Assembly: GCF_004208525.1 (NCBI RefSeq) | Contig: NZ_SGIT01000001.1 | Coordinates: 186,001 to 250,000 of the forward strand | Source: Sphingobacterium corticibacterium | GTDB lineage: Bacteria; Bacteroidota; Bacteroidia; Sphingobacteriales; Sphingobacteriaceae | DNA: 64,000 nucleotides | Reading direction: 5' to 3' | Notes under the pieces: generated by a model | What the model was told of the DNA's origin: nothing | Seen by the model: only the letters and a program-made list of their open reading frames with translations | Databases searched by the model: none | Shown: positions 52,379 to 61,726 of the stretch, piece after piece | Numbering within the stretch: the stretch's first letter is position 1 | How the letters are laid out: the number at the start of each line of letters is the position of its first letter | Program-made: the position numbers and the translations under genes

Positions 52379-55264
52379 ATGACTACGTGGATTGATATTC
52401 ATAAAATTTTATCAAACAGACTTCAAGAACTTGTGAGTATACACAAAGTAGATGGTGTAGGATTACATTTAATAGAACTATTTCTCAAAAAGCAGAGTTT
52501 GTACGAAACCGAGTTCAGTTGGTTATATAAATCTTATGACATAGTACAAGAAAGACTTTCAAATAACGATTGGGACACTGAGCCTCATATTGATCCTTTA
52601 CAGATTTTCGTAAGTATTAATAATAGATCTAGTAAGAAGGAAAACCGAATTAGGAGAATAAATGCTTTGTTGAATGTATTAGATGTCGGAAAATCGTTTG
52701 AGGACATCGATTTCGACGGTTGCCCTACGCCTGTATCGGTTCAAGCAATACGTTTGAAAAGTGATAAAGACGCTATATTACTTTGGAAATATTTTGAGAG
52801 CTTGCTGAAGGAGCAAAGAGTGACCCAAAAGGATTTTTCCTTTACATTAAGTGCATTTGGTGTTGAAGCTACATTGCTCTCTATTTTTTCATTTTGGGTT
52901 CAACCTGAAAGATATATCCCTTTGGACAAATGGACGATCAATTATCTTATAAACGGAAGTAGGAATTTGTCTTTGGAAGATTCATTGAAGCGAAGCGAAA
53001 GGCTGTTTTTTATATTGAATGAAGAACCTTCAAATTTCTCGCAAAACATATCTGTTCCTGAGTTAGTTAAAACGGCTTATGTGTGGCAAGACAGTGCAAA
53101 TCAAGATACTTTAAAAGGAACTTTTAAGTTGCTAGGCTTTCGAACATTAAAGTCAAACCCAAAATTGTTCAAGATATTAAAAGAAAAAGAAAGCTATTTT
53201 TTTGATAGTAATCTAAGGGTATTTGATGGAGTCCTCCGATACAAATACGACAGATATAACTTATATGATCTTTCTTTCTTTGAAAACGATTTGGAGACGA
53301 GTACTGGATTTAATAATTTGAGCGTAAACATTAATGCTATTGTTGGGAAAAATGGTAGTGGTAAAAGTACTCTATTGGATTTGTTTTATATGCTTATGTA
53401 TAATTTATCACTTCAAGAAGGCTTGATAGATTATGATCGGTATGGCCGCAAATTACATGAGATTGCCGACCTAAATTTTGAAATATATTTTGAATTCGAC
53501 AGTATCTTCAAGCTTACCTATCTTGATAAGAAAAGGAGCAAGAATAGAGTGGCTTTGTATAAAGGAAACGTTGGTCATGATGGCGTAGTCGTTTTTTCAG
53601 AACGCAAGGAAAATATATCAAAATATATAGATATGTTCTATACTTTAGGTATAAATTATTCTTTGTATTCACTTAACTCTCTTGATTACGTAGGTGTAAG
53701 TGATAAAGACTTTGATTGGTTGTCTGCATTAACACATAAAAATGATAGTTATCAAACTCCGATCGTTATTACGCCCTTGAGAGATAATGGTAATATTGAT
53801 GTAAACAAGGAAAAACATCTAACAAAACAAAGGCTTTTAATCAATCTTCTGCGATTACATGATTATGATATAATAAAAAATGGTGAAAAATCGGAGCAAT
53901 TTAGATCATTTAGAGATATAGGTAATGAAAAGACTTTTACTCATGTATTAATTACAGGTGAATCCAAGTCAATCACAAAGTTTCGTAAAAATTTCAATCT
54001 TTCCGTGAAAGAGAGAAAGACCAAACAAAATGTATTAAACGCAGAATATAACAATGCTGAATTATATAGAAAAAGGGAGATTATAAAAGAGTATATAGAG
54101 CTTTTACCTAAAGATCGAGTTGATAAAATTTTTAAAAGGATTAGTAATCATTATGGTTTTGATGAGGATGTTGATCCTGCATACGAACTTTACCTTATCT
54201 CTAAGGTATACAAAATTTGCTGGTATTATAGCTCGTACCATGCTTTTTGGCCGAAATTTAAAAGCATATTAGAAGGCGGTGACGATGTAGTTTTCAAGCC
54301 CATTTTAAGTCAGATTGATCGTGATAATAGTCATGTGACCGATAAATTTAAACAGGTAATTGCCTTTCTAAAGATCCCCAATTTAAAAAGTATTTATGAA
54401 AGGAATGTTCCCATAAAATTAGATGATATCTATCATGAAATCTCAGCTATCTTAACTCAAAATTTATCAAGCTTAGGTTTTGATACGAAGAGATTTAAAA
54501 AGGTGAAATTTGTTGATAGACATCTAATGATTCCCCCTTTGTTTAGTTACGATTATATTTATAACGACAACATTAATGCTAACGATTTGAGTTCTGGAGA
54601 GCAGCAGCAGTTGGCATCTATATCGAATATTTTGTATCATATACAAAATATAGAATCTAAATTCGAGAATAATATTAAGTCCAATAAAACGCAAGAGATC
54701 AAATTTCGAGCAGTTAATATTGTATTGGATGAGATTGAATTATATTTTCATCCTGATTACCAACGGGAATATTTGTCTAAATTAGTAGGTTTTCTTTCGA
54801 GGTTACCTATAAATGCCAACATATTTGGAAGTATAAATATACTTTTTTCAACGCATTCACCATTTATATTGTCTGATATACCCTCGCAGAAGATTCTAAA
54901 AATCAGTAATGGTTCACCTGCAGCAGAGAATAATCTAATTAACTCTTTTGCTGCTAATATTCACGACCTTTTAAAGGATGAGTTTTTCTTGGAAGGTGGA
55001 AGCATGGGAGAATTCGCAAAGCAATATGTGAATCTTTTGATAAGTGAGTTGTCTTGGCTGTTAAATAATAATAACTCTCTCAAGGTTAAACTTGAGAAAA
55101 CTACTTATCAGTTAATTAAGGATAGAATTTTGATCATTGGAGAACCTCTTATAAGAAATTCTCTGTTAGAGATGTTGAAGGAACTTAAAGAGAAGGATTC
55201 TGTTGACCATAGTACACCATCTTACGACACATTATTAGCGTTCTACAAAAAACATAATAATTAA
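52379..55264 (+). CDS. SMC-like AAA ATPase with N-terminal extension, gene C of the operon
   Basis: The 961-residue protein has a complete ABC/SMC-type ATPase: Walker A IVGKNGSGKSTLL (about 320-332), signature LSSGEQQQ (740-747), Walker B IVLDEIELYFHP (about 780-791) and the H-loop STHSPFILSD (about 824). There is no long zinc-hook coiled coil between them, as in PtuA/OLD-type ATPases. The first 300 residues (LQELVSIHKVDGVGLHLIEL, SFWVQPERYIPLDKWTINYL) form a separate helical domain not seen in the usual PtuA. It probably drives the HNH nuclease encoded six bases downstream. Confidence 0.8.
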   Translation: MTTWIDIHKILSNRLQELVSIHKVDGVGLHLIELFLKKQSLYETEFSWLYKSYDIVQERLSNNDWDTEPHIDPLQIFVSINNRSSKKENRIRRINALLNVLDVGKSFEDIDFDGCPTPVSVQAIRLKSDKDAILLWKYFESLLKEQRVTQKDFSFTLSAFGVEATLLSIFSFWVQPERYIPLDKWTINYLINGSRNLSLEDSLKRSERLFFILNEEPSNFSQNISVPELVKTAYVWQDSANQDTLKGTFKLLGFRTLKSNPKLFKILKEKESYFFDSNLRVFDGVLRYKYDRYNLYDLSFFENDLETSTGFNNLSVNINAIVGKNGSGKSTLLDLFYMLMYNLSLQEGLIDYDRYGRKLHEIADLNFEIYFEFDSIFKLTYLDKKRSKNRVALYKGNVGHDGVVVFSERKENISKYIDMFYTLGINYSLYSLNSLDYVGVSDKDFDWLSALTHKNDSYQTPIVITPLRDNGNIDVNKEKHLTKQRLLINLLRLHDYDIIKNGEKSEQFRSFRDIGNEKTFTHVLITGESKSITKFRKNFNLSVKERKTKQNVLNAEYNNAELYRKREIIKEYIELLPKDRVDKIFKRISNHYGFDEDVDPAYELYLISKVYKICWYYSSYHAFWPKFKSILEGGDDVVFKPILSQIDRDNSHVTDKFKQVIAFLKIPNLKSIYERNVPIKLDDIYHEISAILTQNLSSLGFDTKRFKKVKFVDRHLMIPPLFSYDYIYNDNINANDLSSGEQQQLASISNILYHIQNIESKFENNIKSNKTQEIKFRAVNIVLDEIELYFHPDYQREYLSKLVGFLSRLPINANIFGSINILFSTHSPFILSDIPSQKILKISNGSPAAENNLINSFAANIHDLLKDEFFLEGGSMGEFAKQYVNLLISELSWLLNNNNSLKVKLEKTTYQLIKDRILIIGEPLIRNSLLEMLKELKEKDSVDHSTPSYDTLLAFYKKHNN

Positions 55265-55270
55265 AATATT

Positions 55271-56350
55271 ATGAGGCAAATACCATATAGCTCTTTTGAA
55301 ACAATCGTAGAAAAGCTTAAAAAAACTGATGATTTTACTGACTTCTTAAAAAAAGTACAGAATCGGATTGACGAATTTGTAACTAAACCTGAGTTTAAAT
55401 ATGGCGGGAAGTTAGCTAAAAATAAGAAAGTTGTCAAGGTATATAAAATAGGAAAATCACCAGCAAAAGATATAGAGTATAACATAATTTTAAAAAAAAT
55501 ATCTAATGTTTCTGATCTGATGTTCATGAATCCTTCGACATTCAAAAAGATATTGGAGAAGACCAAGGAACTAAATGAGAACAATCCAATAGATAAAGCT
55601 TTCAGTGATAAGATACAATCTCTATTGATGTATACAGAGTTGCGATCTGGTGATATGAAGCTTCTGCACAGTTTCTATAAAGAGCTTGGTATTAAATCGT
55701 GTGTATATTGTAATGCTCAGCATACAGTTTTACTAGATGATGATAAGAGAACTATGCGGCTACAAGCAGATCATCACATTCCAAAATCTAAATTTCCAAT
55801 GTTTTCAATTACTCTTGCGAATTTAATTCCCGTATGTAATAATTGTAATCATTTAAAGAGTACCCATGACTTAAAATATAATTTGTATTATGATGACATT
55901 AACGGAAAACATCATGATCTCGGATTCTCCCTAACAGAGGAAAGCATTGCTTTGTATTGTGCAAATAGAAATTCTGAGAATTCAGAAAAATATCTAGAGT
56001 TAAATTTTAAGGATTATTATGAGGATGATACTTCTAAAAGTAGTAAACTAAACGAAGTTCTTAAGATTAACAAGATATATGAGAATCATAAAGATCTTGC
56101 AGCTGATCTCATAAACAAGAAAATAGTATATAAAGACTCTTATCTATCGTCGTTAGGAAAAGAGTTTGGTACGCTTTTCAAACGAAACGATGGAAGTATT
56201 AATAAGCATCTATTTAATCAGATGCTTTATGGTCATACCTTAGAAGAAAGCGACATCAATAAAAAAGTGTTCTCAAAATTAACTATTGACATTAAAAATC
56301 AGTTAGATAAACTTGATGTGGATAAATATTTAAATAGTGATGGAAGCTAA
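55271..56350 (+). CDS. HNH endonuclease, gene D of the operon (PtuB-like)
   Basis: The 359-residue protein has a treble-clef HNH site: SCVYCNAQH with C144/C147, LQADHHIPKSKFP with D167-H168-H169, and LIPVCNNCNHLKSTHDLK with C189/C192. This arrangement matches PtuB-type nucleases that pair with SMC-like ATPases in Septu. The N-terminal 130 residues contain a basic stretch (KYGGKLAKNKKVVKVYKIGK) and the C-terminus is helical. It starts six bases after gene C, so expression is coupled. Confidence 0.82.
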   Translation: MRQIPYSSFETIVEKLKKTDDFTDFLKKVQNRIDEFVTKPEFKYGGKLAKNKKVVKVYKIGKSPAKDIEYNIILKKISNVSDLMFMNPSTFKKILEKTKELNENNPIDKAFSDKIQSLLMYTELRSGDMKLLHSFYKELGIKSCVYCNAQHTVLLDDDKRTMRLQADHHIPKSKFPMFSITLANLIPVCNNCNHLKSTHDLKYNLYYDDINGKHHDLGFSLTEESIALYCANRNSENSEKYLELNFKDYYEDDTSKSSKLNEVLKINKIYENHKDLAADLINKKIVYKDSYLSSLGKEFGTLFKRNDGSINKHLFNQMLYGHTLEESDINKKVFSKLTIDIKNQLDKLDVDKYLNSDGS

Positions 56351-56517
56351 ACCCTCACCTCATACTTGTCCTCAAAAAACTCATCGAGGGAATCTTGGTC
56401 AGTTTCCCTGAGTAAAAAATCCTTATAACCATCACTCAGTTCGTAGACACCAAAATTATTGATGTATGTGTTGTTCAAAGGAGTAGTAACTGGAAGAATA
56501 AGGCTTGCTTGTAGATT
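56347..56517 (-). pseudogene. C-terminal fragment of an unknown gene
   Basis: The minus-strand frame, opening after a stop at 56518, reads NLQASLILPVTTPLNNTYIN, NFGVYELSDGYKDFLLRETD, QDSLDEFFEDKYEVRV. Coding character is strong but there is no start. It overlaps the HNH stop by four bases, so a minus-strand gene once lay here and was cut down; the family is not recognised. Confidence 0.4.
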
Positions 56518-56524
56518 CTATTGG

Positions 56525-56575
56525 TCACTAACTCTGGTTTACTTTCGTCCGGAACCGGCGTGTACTTTTGTCGGA
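56525..56575. repeat. Imperfect tandem TACTTTCGTCCGGAA / TACTTTTGTCGGAAT
   Basis: Two imperfect copies (TTTACTTTCGTCCGGAACC and TGTACTTTTGTCGGAATATT) follow each other. This resembles the multiple terminal repeats of IS21-family elements, but no transposase is present; it may be a lone IS end. Confidence 0.3.
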
Positions 56576-56613
56576 ATATTCAAAAAGATGACATGGAAGG
56601 GAAAAAATCTATC

Positions 56614-57912
56614 TCAACAGGTTACTTGTTGTTTATGATTCGTTATTACTTTTTTTAAGTTTTCAACAACTTTTTTAAATCCATTTTTTGAAGATATATC
56701 CGTAACACCCAGTGAAAGGGCACAAATAGTTCGATTATTTGAGGTAATATCCTCCAAATATTGAATAGAATCTTCATGAACTTTTAGAGTGTTTGGATAT
56801 ATAAGTAATAAATTATTGGTATTCGTTGCTTGCATAAATGCAAGGGATTCGTAAAAATCAGAGCTTGAGATTATAGCATTTCCAGAACGAGTGGCGTTCT
56901 GCTCATTAACGGATTTATATTTTGCGTCAGCTAAAATGATTTCTTCTCCGAAATGAAAAGATATGTCTGGAGTAGCATTAATCTTAGATATTTTTCCATT
57001 TTTGTAGTGTCGGTATCCAATACAATAACTGTTTTTAGCAATTGTTATTTCTGGAAAAGCTTTTTGAGCTGCTTTACGGAGAAATCGCTCCCATAACTTG
57101 TCTGTACGTATTATAAAACCAGGCATTAGAGAGATATTCCCTCCATGATAGCTGATTGATCTATTATCTATAAGAAGCTTTGCCAATATTAATAATTCAT
57201 TCCAATTATTATTTCTAGAAAGATTTGGAGTATTCTTTGTTTTAATGTAACCTTTTAAATCGTTTTGAAGTGATATTTTTGCGCGTGATAGACGTTCATA
57301 TAGTCCTGCCTTCTTTATTCTTAACAGAAGTATTTCACACGCTTCTAATAAAATTTTATTATAATTATTTGCTTTAGAAAGTTTAAGTCCTTTCTGGGGA
57401 TAACCTTCTGAACTTGGAATAATTATATCTTCTTCTTCAAAATCGCCATCTAAAGAAAAATCCGTCCATTTATTTTTGACATAAGTTTTAATAATTCTAC
57501 GTTGGTTTTTTTCAAAATTATCTACCCATATTTTAGCGATTATCTCATATAAGTTATTTGATTTGCCTGAAGCCCGATGGAGGTGTTTTTCAAATAGATG
57601 GCCATCATTAGTTAGGAGTGCAAGAAATAGAAAGTCGTCTTTCCATTGATTATCATCAACGGAAAGAAATTTTGGAACTATTTCTATGTGAAGGGTTGGA
57701 CTTAATGCAAGTATTCCAGCGATTCCTGCAAATCTAAAAGTATCTAGAGATTTGGTCTCTAAAAAACCCTGTTTCGGATAGGCATTCGAAAGCTTTTTAA
57801 GACCTTTGAGAATTAAACTCCAGAGCCTCTCTTTAGACATCTCCAAGGTATTGGCAATTGAAGTCAAACTTACAAATTCGCCGTACTCATGTAAAGTAAT
57901 AGTTTTTAGCAT
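56614..57912 (-). CDS. mcrC: McrC-like restriction nuclease subunit
   Basis: ATG 57912 gives 432 residues; a TTG at 57927 is also possible. The N-terminal half is the McrC beta-rich domain (FAGIAGILALSPTLHIEIVP). The PD-(D/E)xK nuclease is in the C-terminal half: KINATPDISFHF and EEIILADAKYK, with the catalytic D-A-K near residue 329-331. McrC is the nuclease partner that stimulates and is directed by the McrB motor. It starts one base from the stop of the AAA gene. Confidence 0.88.
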   Translation of the reverse strand: MLKTITLHEYGEFVSLTSIANTLEMSKERLWSLILKGLKKLSNAYPKQGFLETKSLDTFRFAGIAGILALSPTLHIEIVPKFLSVDDNQWKDDFLFLALLTNDGHLFEKHLHRASGKSNNLYEIIAKIWVDNFEKNQRRIIKTYVKNKWTDFSLDGDFEEEDIIIPSSEGYPQKGLKLSKANNYNKILLEACEILLLRIKKAGLYERLSRAKISLQNDLKGYIKTKNTPNLSRNNNWNELLILAKLLIDNRSISYHGGNISLMPGFIIRTDKLWERFLRKAAQKAFPEITIAKNSYCIGYRHYKNGKISKINATPDISFHFGEEIILADAKYKSVNEQNATRSGNAIISSSDFYESLAFMQATNTNNLLLIYPNTLKVHEDSIQYLEDITSNNRTICALSLGVTDISSKNGFKKVVENLKKVITNHKQQVTC

Positions 57913-57913
57913 A

Positions 57914-59008
57914 CTAATAGCCTGCAACTTCCCTTAATATTTTAAAAATATTTTCTTTATTAATTATAGGTTCTAATAATTTTTCTATTCGTTCATTACC
58001 AAATTCAAATTCCTCCATTTTGTAATGGTTGCCCGCTTTAGCATTATATACAACTGCAAGTGCCTCATCATTTCCATAAAATAATTCTTTTGTCAAAGAG
58101 TCAATAGTACTCCAACAATCAATTGCCCATTGTTTTGCGTCTTCCAGATTTGAAGGTTTATTTTTCCCTAAGATTACTCCATGTCCTATTTTGAAAGCAT
58201 CTCCTTTTCCTATTGAAATACGTTCATTGACAAACGTCCAAGCATAGAAAACTCCTGATACAATATGATCAATGTTTTCAGGAACCTTTGGAAGATCAGA
58301 ATTTTCAATAATATTAAAATGATCTTTTATTAACTGCTCAGAAGGGGACAATCTTACCGATTTGAATCTCCGTAGAAATGCTATGTCTAAGGCTTCTACT
58401 GAAGAGTCAGCTTCATTCATTGACGATAATATATAAACATGAGCTGATAGGAATACATCCGTAGGCTCTCCAGTAGCTTCATCAAAAGTTTTAAAAGGTG
58501 CAGAAGAATAAAGCTGTTTGTCATTTTCATCTAATCTTTTATCAGCTTCAATTGCTGTCAAAGTATCCCCGAAGATTGAAACAGCAGGACCTCTATTCAT
58601 TTCATCAATTAATATTAGTGATGCACCTCCGTTTAAAGCATGATTATTTGCTTCTAAAAGCACTCCTCTTACAGTTCTAAATCCGAAATCTCCTTTCTGT
58701 AAATTAGGTATGATACCACTAACAAAATCTCGATGTTTAGTTCCCTGATGGAAAGTAATATGAAATATACGTCTGTCTGTTCTGTTAGAAGATGGCATCC
58801 ACTCCGGAATTTTAGCTGAGGTAACAGCAGGAATCGGCACAGCGTCAGACGGCTTAATTTCTGGTGTAACGTCAAGTTTTCCCATAAATGCTTTTCCTAC
58901 CTCAGCCATCAACATTGATTTTCCAGACGCAGGAGGACCTAAAAGTAATACATTTTTATAATCTTTAAGATTATTTAATAAAATCTTAGCTTGATCTTCG
59001 GTTGTCAT
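57914..59008 (-). CDS. McrB-like AAA+ motor subunit
   Basis: With ATG 59008 the protein has 364 residues: Walker A LLLGPPASGKSMLMAEVG near the N-terminus, Walker B/sensor LILIDEMNRGPAVSIFGDTL (McrB-type DEMNRG), and the arginine-containing FLRRFKSVRLSP. It lacks the N-terminal modified-cytosine-binding domain of E. coli McrB, as in standalone McrB-type motors. It probably translocates DNA with McrC. It lies four bases after the accessory gene and one base before mcrC. Confidence 0.85.
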   Translation of the reverse strand: MTTEDQAKILLNNLKDYKNVLLLGPPASGKSMLMAEVGKAFMGKLDVTPEIKPSDAVPIPAVTSAKIPEWMPSSNRTDRRIFHITFHQGTKHRDFVSGIIPNLQKGDFGFRTVRGVLLEANNHALNGGASLILIDEMNRGPAVSIFGDTLTAIEADKRLDENDKQLYSSAPFKTFDEATGEPTDVFLSAHVYILSSMNEADSSVEALDIAFLRRFKSVRLSPSEQLIKDHFNIIENSDLPKVPENIDHIVSGVFYAWTFVNERISIGKGDAFKIGHGVILGKNKPSNLEDAKQWAIDCWSTIDSLTKELFYGNDEALAVVYNAKAGNHYKMEEFEFGNERIEKLLEPIINKENIFKILREVAGY

Positions 59009-59012
59009 ATTT

Positions 59013-59531
59013 TTAATTAAAATGTACAAAGCCCCTTATTGTACGATTATCGCTGAGTAAAGGAGTTATTTTTGCAGAAACAGCATCGTGCATCTGATAT
59101 AACTTATCAGTAGAGAATTTGGATGCCCACACATTCTTATTTTCATCTAAGATAAGTAAGTAAATCCACTTATTTCCAGAGTTTATAATACTTTCATAAT
59201 ATTCTTGAGCAATATTCCAATTATCTATTTGCGCTATTTTGCATATTCTACATTCATTACGTCTACTGGTTGTTGGGCCCATTAGAGTAATTGTTTTGAC
59301 GTTGTTTTCAGACCTAATCTTTCCAGTATATTCTCGATCTGAAATGCGATTAGGAAAAAATAATAGGAGGTGGTCCCAATAGTCAGAAACTGGACTTATT
59401 CTTAGATCTCGTGCTCCGCCTCCCGTGGGCGAATCATTTGATTTTAAATTAAATTTTCGTATATCGCCTCGAACGACTTCTTGAAAAAATGCGATTATCG
59501 GTTTACTTGGTTTAATTTCTGACTCTGTCAT
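59013..59531 (-). CDS. Accessory protein of the McrBC-methyltransferase operon
   Basis: ATG 59531 gives 172 residues and overlaps the methyltransferase end by 20 bases. PIIAFFQEVVRGDIRKFNLK, GGGARDLRISPVSDYWDHLL and CRICKIAQIDNW are visible; the CRIC element has only two cysteines. I do not recognise the family. Since the motor has no DNA-recognition domain, this protein is a candidate specificity subunit; that is inference. Confidence 0.6.
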   Translation of the reverse strand: MTESEIKPSKPIIAFFQEVVRGDIRKFNLKSNDSPTGGGARDLRISPVSDYWDHLLLFFPNRISDREYTGKIRSENNVKTITLMGPTTSRRNECRICKIAQIDNWNIAQEYYESIINSGNKWIYLLILDENKNVWASKFSTDKLYQMHDAVSAKITPLLSDNRTIRGFVHFN

Positions 59532-61722
59532 AATTTTGTGTTTTAAATTGACTTGGCACAAATGGAATTGCCCCAGCTTTTTTATATAAAGTTATTTTAT
59601 CATTTAAAATTTTTATTTCAGTTTCATAGTTTTCCTTGGTTTTGAGGAATTCCAGTGCTATTATATCTTTGGTTATGTTACTGTTTAGCTCATTTTCAAC
59701 TTTAGGTTGCAATTTGTCTACAATAGGAAAATCGTTGAGTATAATATCTAATTCATTTTTATTTAGACCATATAGATTCGCTATTAATGCATCTATTTTT
59801 GCACGAATCTCACCGGTTTCCCAAGTATAAGATGCATTTTGTCTGAAAATTATATTTTCTGTTAGTTCTATTATTTTTGAAGCTAATATGTTAGAAGTAT
59901 TTACTATAGGAATTGGGATACTATCTACAATAAAGAAATTAGCATTAGTAGTTATTACCTTTCGTATTAACCAATCAAATATAAAACTATTCGCAATAGC
60001 TAACCAGAGAATTGATAAACGAGGGAACTGTTCTTCATGTATAAATTCAATTGTTGGGACTTTATTGCCGCAAATGCACCCAGGCGGAACATAGGCTGCA
60101 AGCATAGTTCTTTCATTTGTTTGTCCGGTTATATCGCAAAATCCTACTCGCCATTTCTTTGTCTTCTCTAATTGAGAATACGATAGACTATCTTCTTTTA
60201 TATAATATTGAGATCTAAAGTTTGATATATTATTAAATATAGATTGTTCCCATCTCGCCTTGCGTCCCGAACCAGAGATGTAAGCTTTGGCCCCTGTGAT
60301 AAATTGGTGTATCATTCTTCCTTCGAGAATAGGAATTAAACCTTCTCTAATATTCTGAATACCGGTTATAAACATATTTTTATCAAGAGTCATGTCGATT
60401 TCTCTGTTATAGGAATGCTCCCATATAGAATTTTTCATACCAAATGAGGGAAATGTGTTGCTAATTTTGTAAAACAAATTCCATTCATCTTTTGTATTGA
60501 CTTCGGGTAAAGAAAAATCCGGACGTATTTTTTCTAGTTCTTTAGTTTTTATCTCAATTGGATCTTTGGTCTTAGAATTATTTACACTGAATGAAATTTG
60601 CTTTGAACCAGTACCTTTTCGTAGCTGTAACATTACGAATTTGAACCTCCCATCAATTTGAAAATAGCGAGCTTTATTGTCGAAAAGCTTTATTGACATT
60701 GATATACTATTATTAATCATAGCTTTTCTCAATGTTGCTGTTTGTTGATTCCTAATCAGAGATGCTGGGATAAGTTGGATCATCTCACCATTCTCTTTTA
60801 GAAGATCAAGGCCTAAATTTAAGAACGCTACATATAAATCTTTTTCACCTTTAGTTTCTTTTATGTATTTTGTTTCCTTTGCATATTTCTTTAAAGCTAA
60901 TTTTTTTTGATTAAACTCGTTAAGCTGGTCTTGTGAAAGCTTGTCAAATAGGGTCCCATAATGTATAGTATTGCCATTCGATAACTCGAATTCATGTCTG
61001 GTTAGCTTGAGTTTTTCCCATGGAGGATTCCCTATTATCATATCAAATCCTTTTGGAGAAACCAAGTTAACTAAACTTTGTTTTTCATTCAGACTATCTG
61101 CCAATAACAAGTGCTCCTTTAAAGAACTAATGACATCTAGATTAGCCGTGTAAGATGAAATAGATAGTAGTGCAGCACGTATAGCATGTTTTGAAATATC
61201 TATCGCATATATATTGTTTGATATTATAGTATCTATAGCATAGCAATCTTTTATTTCTTCGAGAAATGAGCACAAAAGGATACCTGAGCCACAAGATGGA
61301 TCTATAATTGAAATCGACTCTTGCTTATTCTGAACTAATTCGGAATATCTATTAGCCATCTTTTGTCCCATAAGGCTAGCCAATCTATAGTCCGTATAAT
61401 AAACACCTTTGCTTTTCTTCTCTATATTATTCAAATTTTCGGTTGCAAGGATCCCGAGTAAAATCGAGCTAGGTAGTGGAGATTTTTTTATTTTAACTGC
61501 AAATTCTTCGGCTACATTTAAATTATATTCATATCTCTCAATATCAAGAAGACTATGATATTGAGAGATATTAAAACCTCCTAAAAAAGAAGAGACATGT
61601 TCTAAAAATTGAAGTTGCAATTCACTAGCTTTATCAGATTCACTGATATCAGATAGAATATTTTCTAATTCTGCTTTTAGATCCTCCAGTAATGCTTCTT
61701 GATAACTTGTATTCTTTGCCAT
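59512..61722 (-). CDS. N6-adenine DNA methyltransferase (Eco57I/type IIG-like)
   Basis: With ATG 61722 the protein has 736 residues. SAM motif I is IIDPSCGSGILLCSFLEEI (D141) and catalytic motif IV is MIIGNPPWEKL (N232, NPPW), the N6-adenine type. A target-recognition-like domain (about 440-620) and a C-terminal coiled coil (KENYETEIKILNDKITLYKK) follow. No nuclease motif was found at the N-terminus, so it is a stand-alone modifier. It is four bases after the other methyltransferase. Confidence 0.87.
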   Translation of the reverse strand: MAKNTSYQEALLEDLKAELENILSDISESDKASELQLQFLEHVSSFLGGFNISQYHSLLDIERYEYNLNVAEEFAVKIKKSPLPSSILLGILATENLNNIEKKSKGVYYTDYRLASLMGQKMANRYSELVQNKQESISIIDPSCGSGILLCSFLEEIKDCYAIDTIISNNIYAIDISKHAIRAALLSISSYTANLDVISSLKEHLLLADSLNEKQSLVNLVSPKGFDMIIGNPPWEKLKLTRHEFELSNGNTIHYGTLFDKLSQDQLNEFNQKKLALKKYAKETKYIKETKGEKDLYVAFLNLGLDLLKENGEMIQLIPASLIRNQQTATLRKAMINNSISMSIKLFDNKARYFQIDGRFKFVMLQLRKGTGSKQISFSVNNSKTKDPIEIKTKELEKIRPDFSLPEVNTKDEWNLFYKISNTFPSFGMKNSIWEHSYNREIDMTLDKNMFITGIQNIREGLIPILEGRMIHQFITGAKAYISGSGRKARWEQSIFNNISNFRSQYYIKEDSLSYSQLEKTKKWRVGFCDITGQTNERTMLAAYVPPGCICGNKVPTIEFIHEEQFPRLSILWLAIANSFIFDWLIRKVITTNANFFIVDSIPIPIVNTSNILASKIIELTENIIFRQNASYTWETGEIRAKIDALIANLYGLNKNELDIILNDFPIVDKLQPKVENELNSNITKDIIALEFLKTKENYETEIKILNDKITLYKKAGAIPFVPSQFKTQNYDRVRN

Positions 61723-61726
61723 TACC

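Noticed and set aside
50068..56350. Plain type I Septu
   Set aside because: Septu consists of an ATPase and an HNH nuclease; the extra nucleoid-associated and membrane proteins in the same coupled operon and the much longer ATPase do not fit the standard form.
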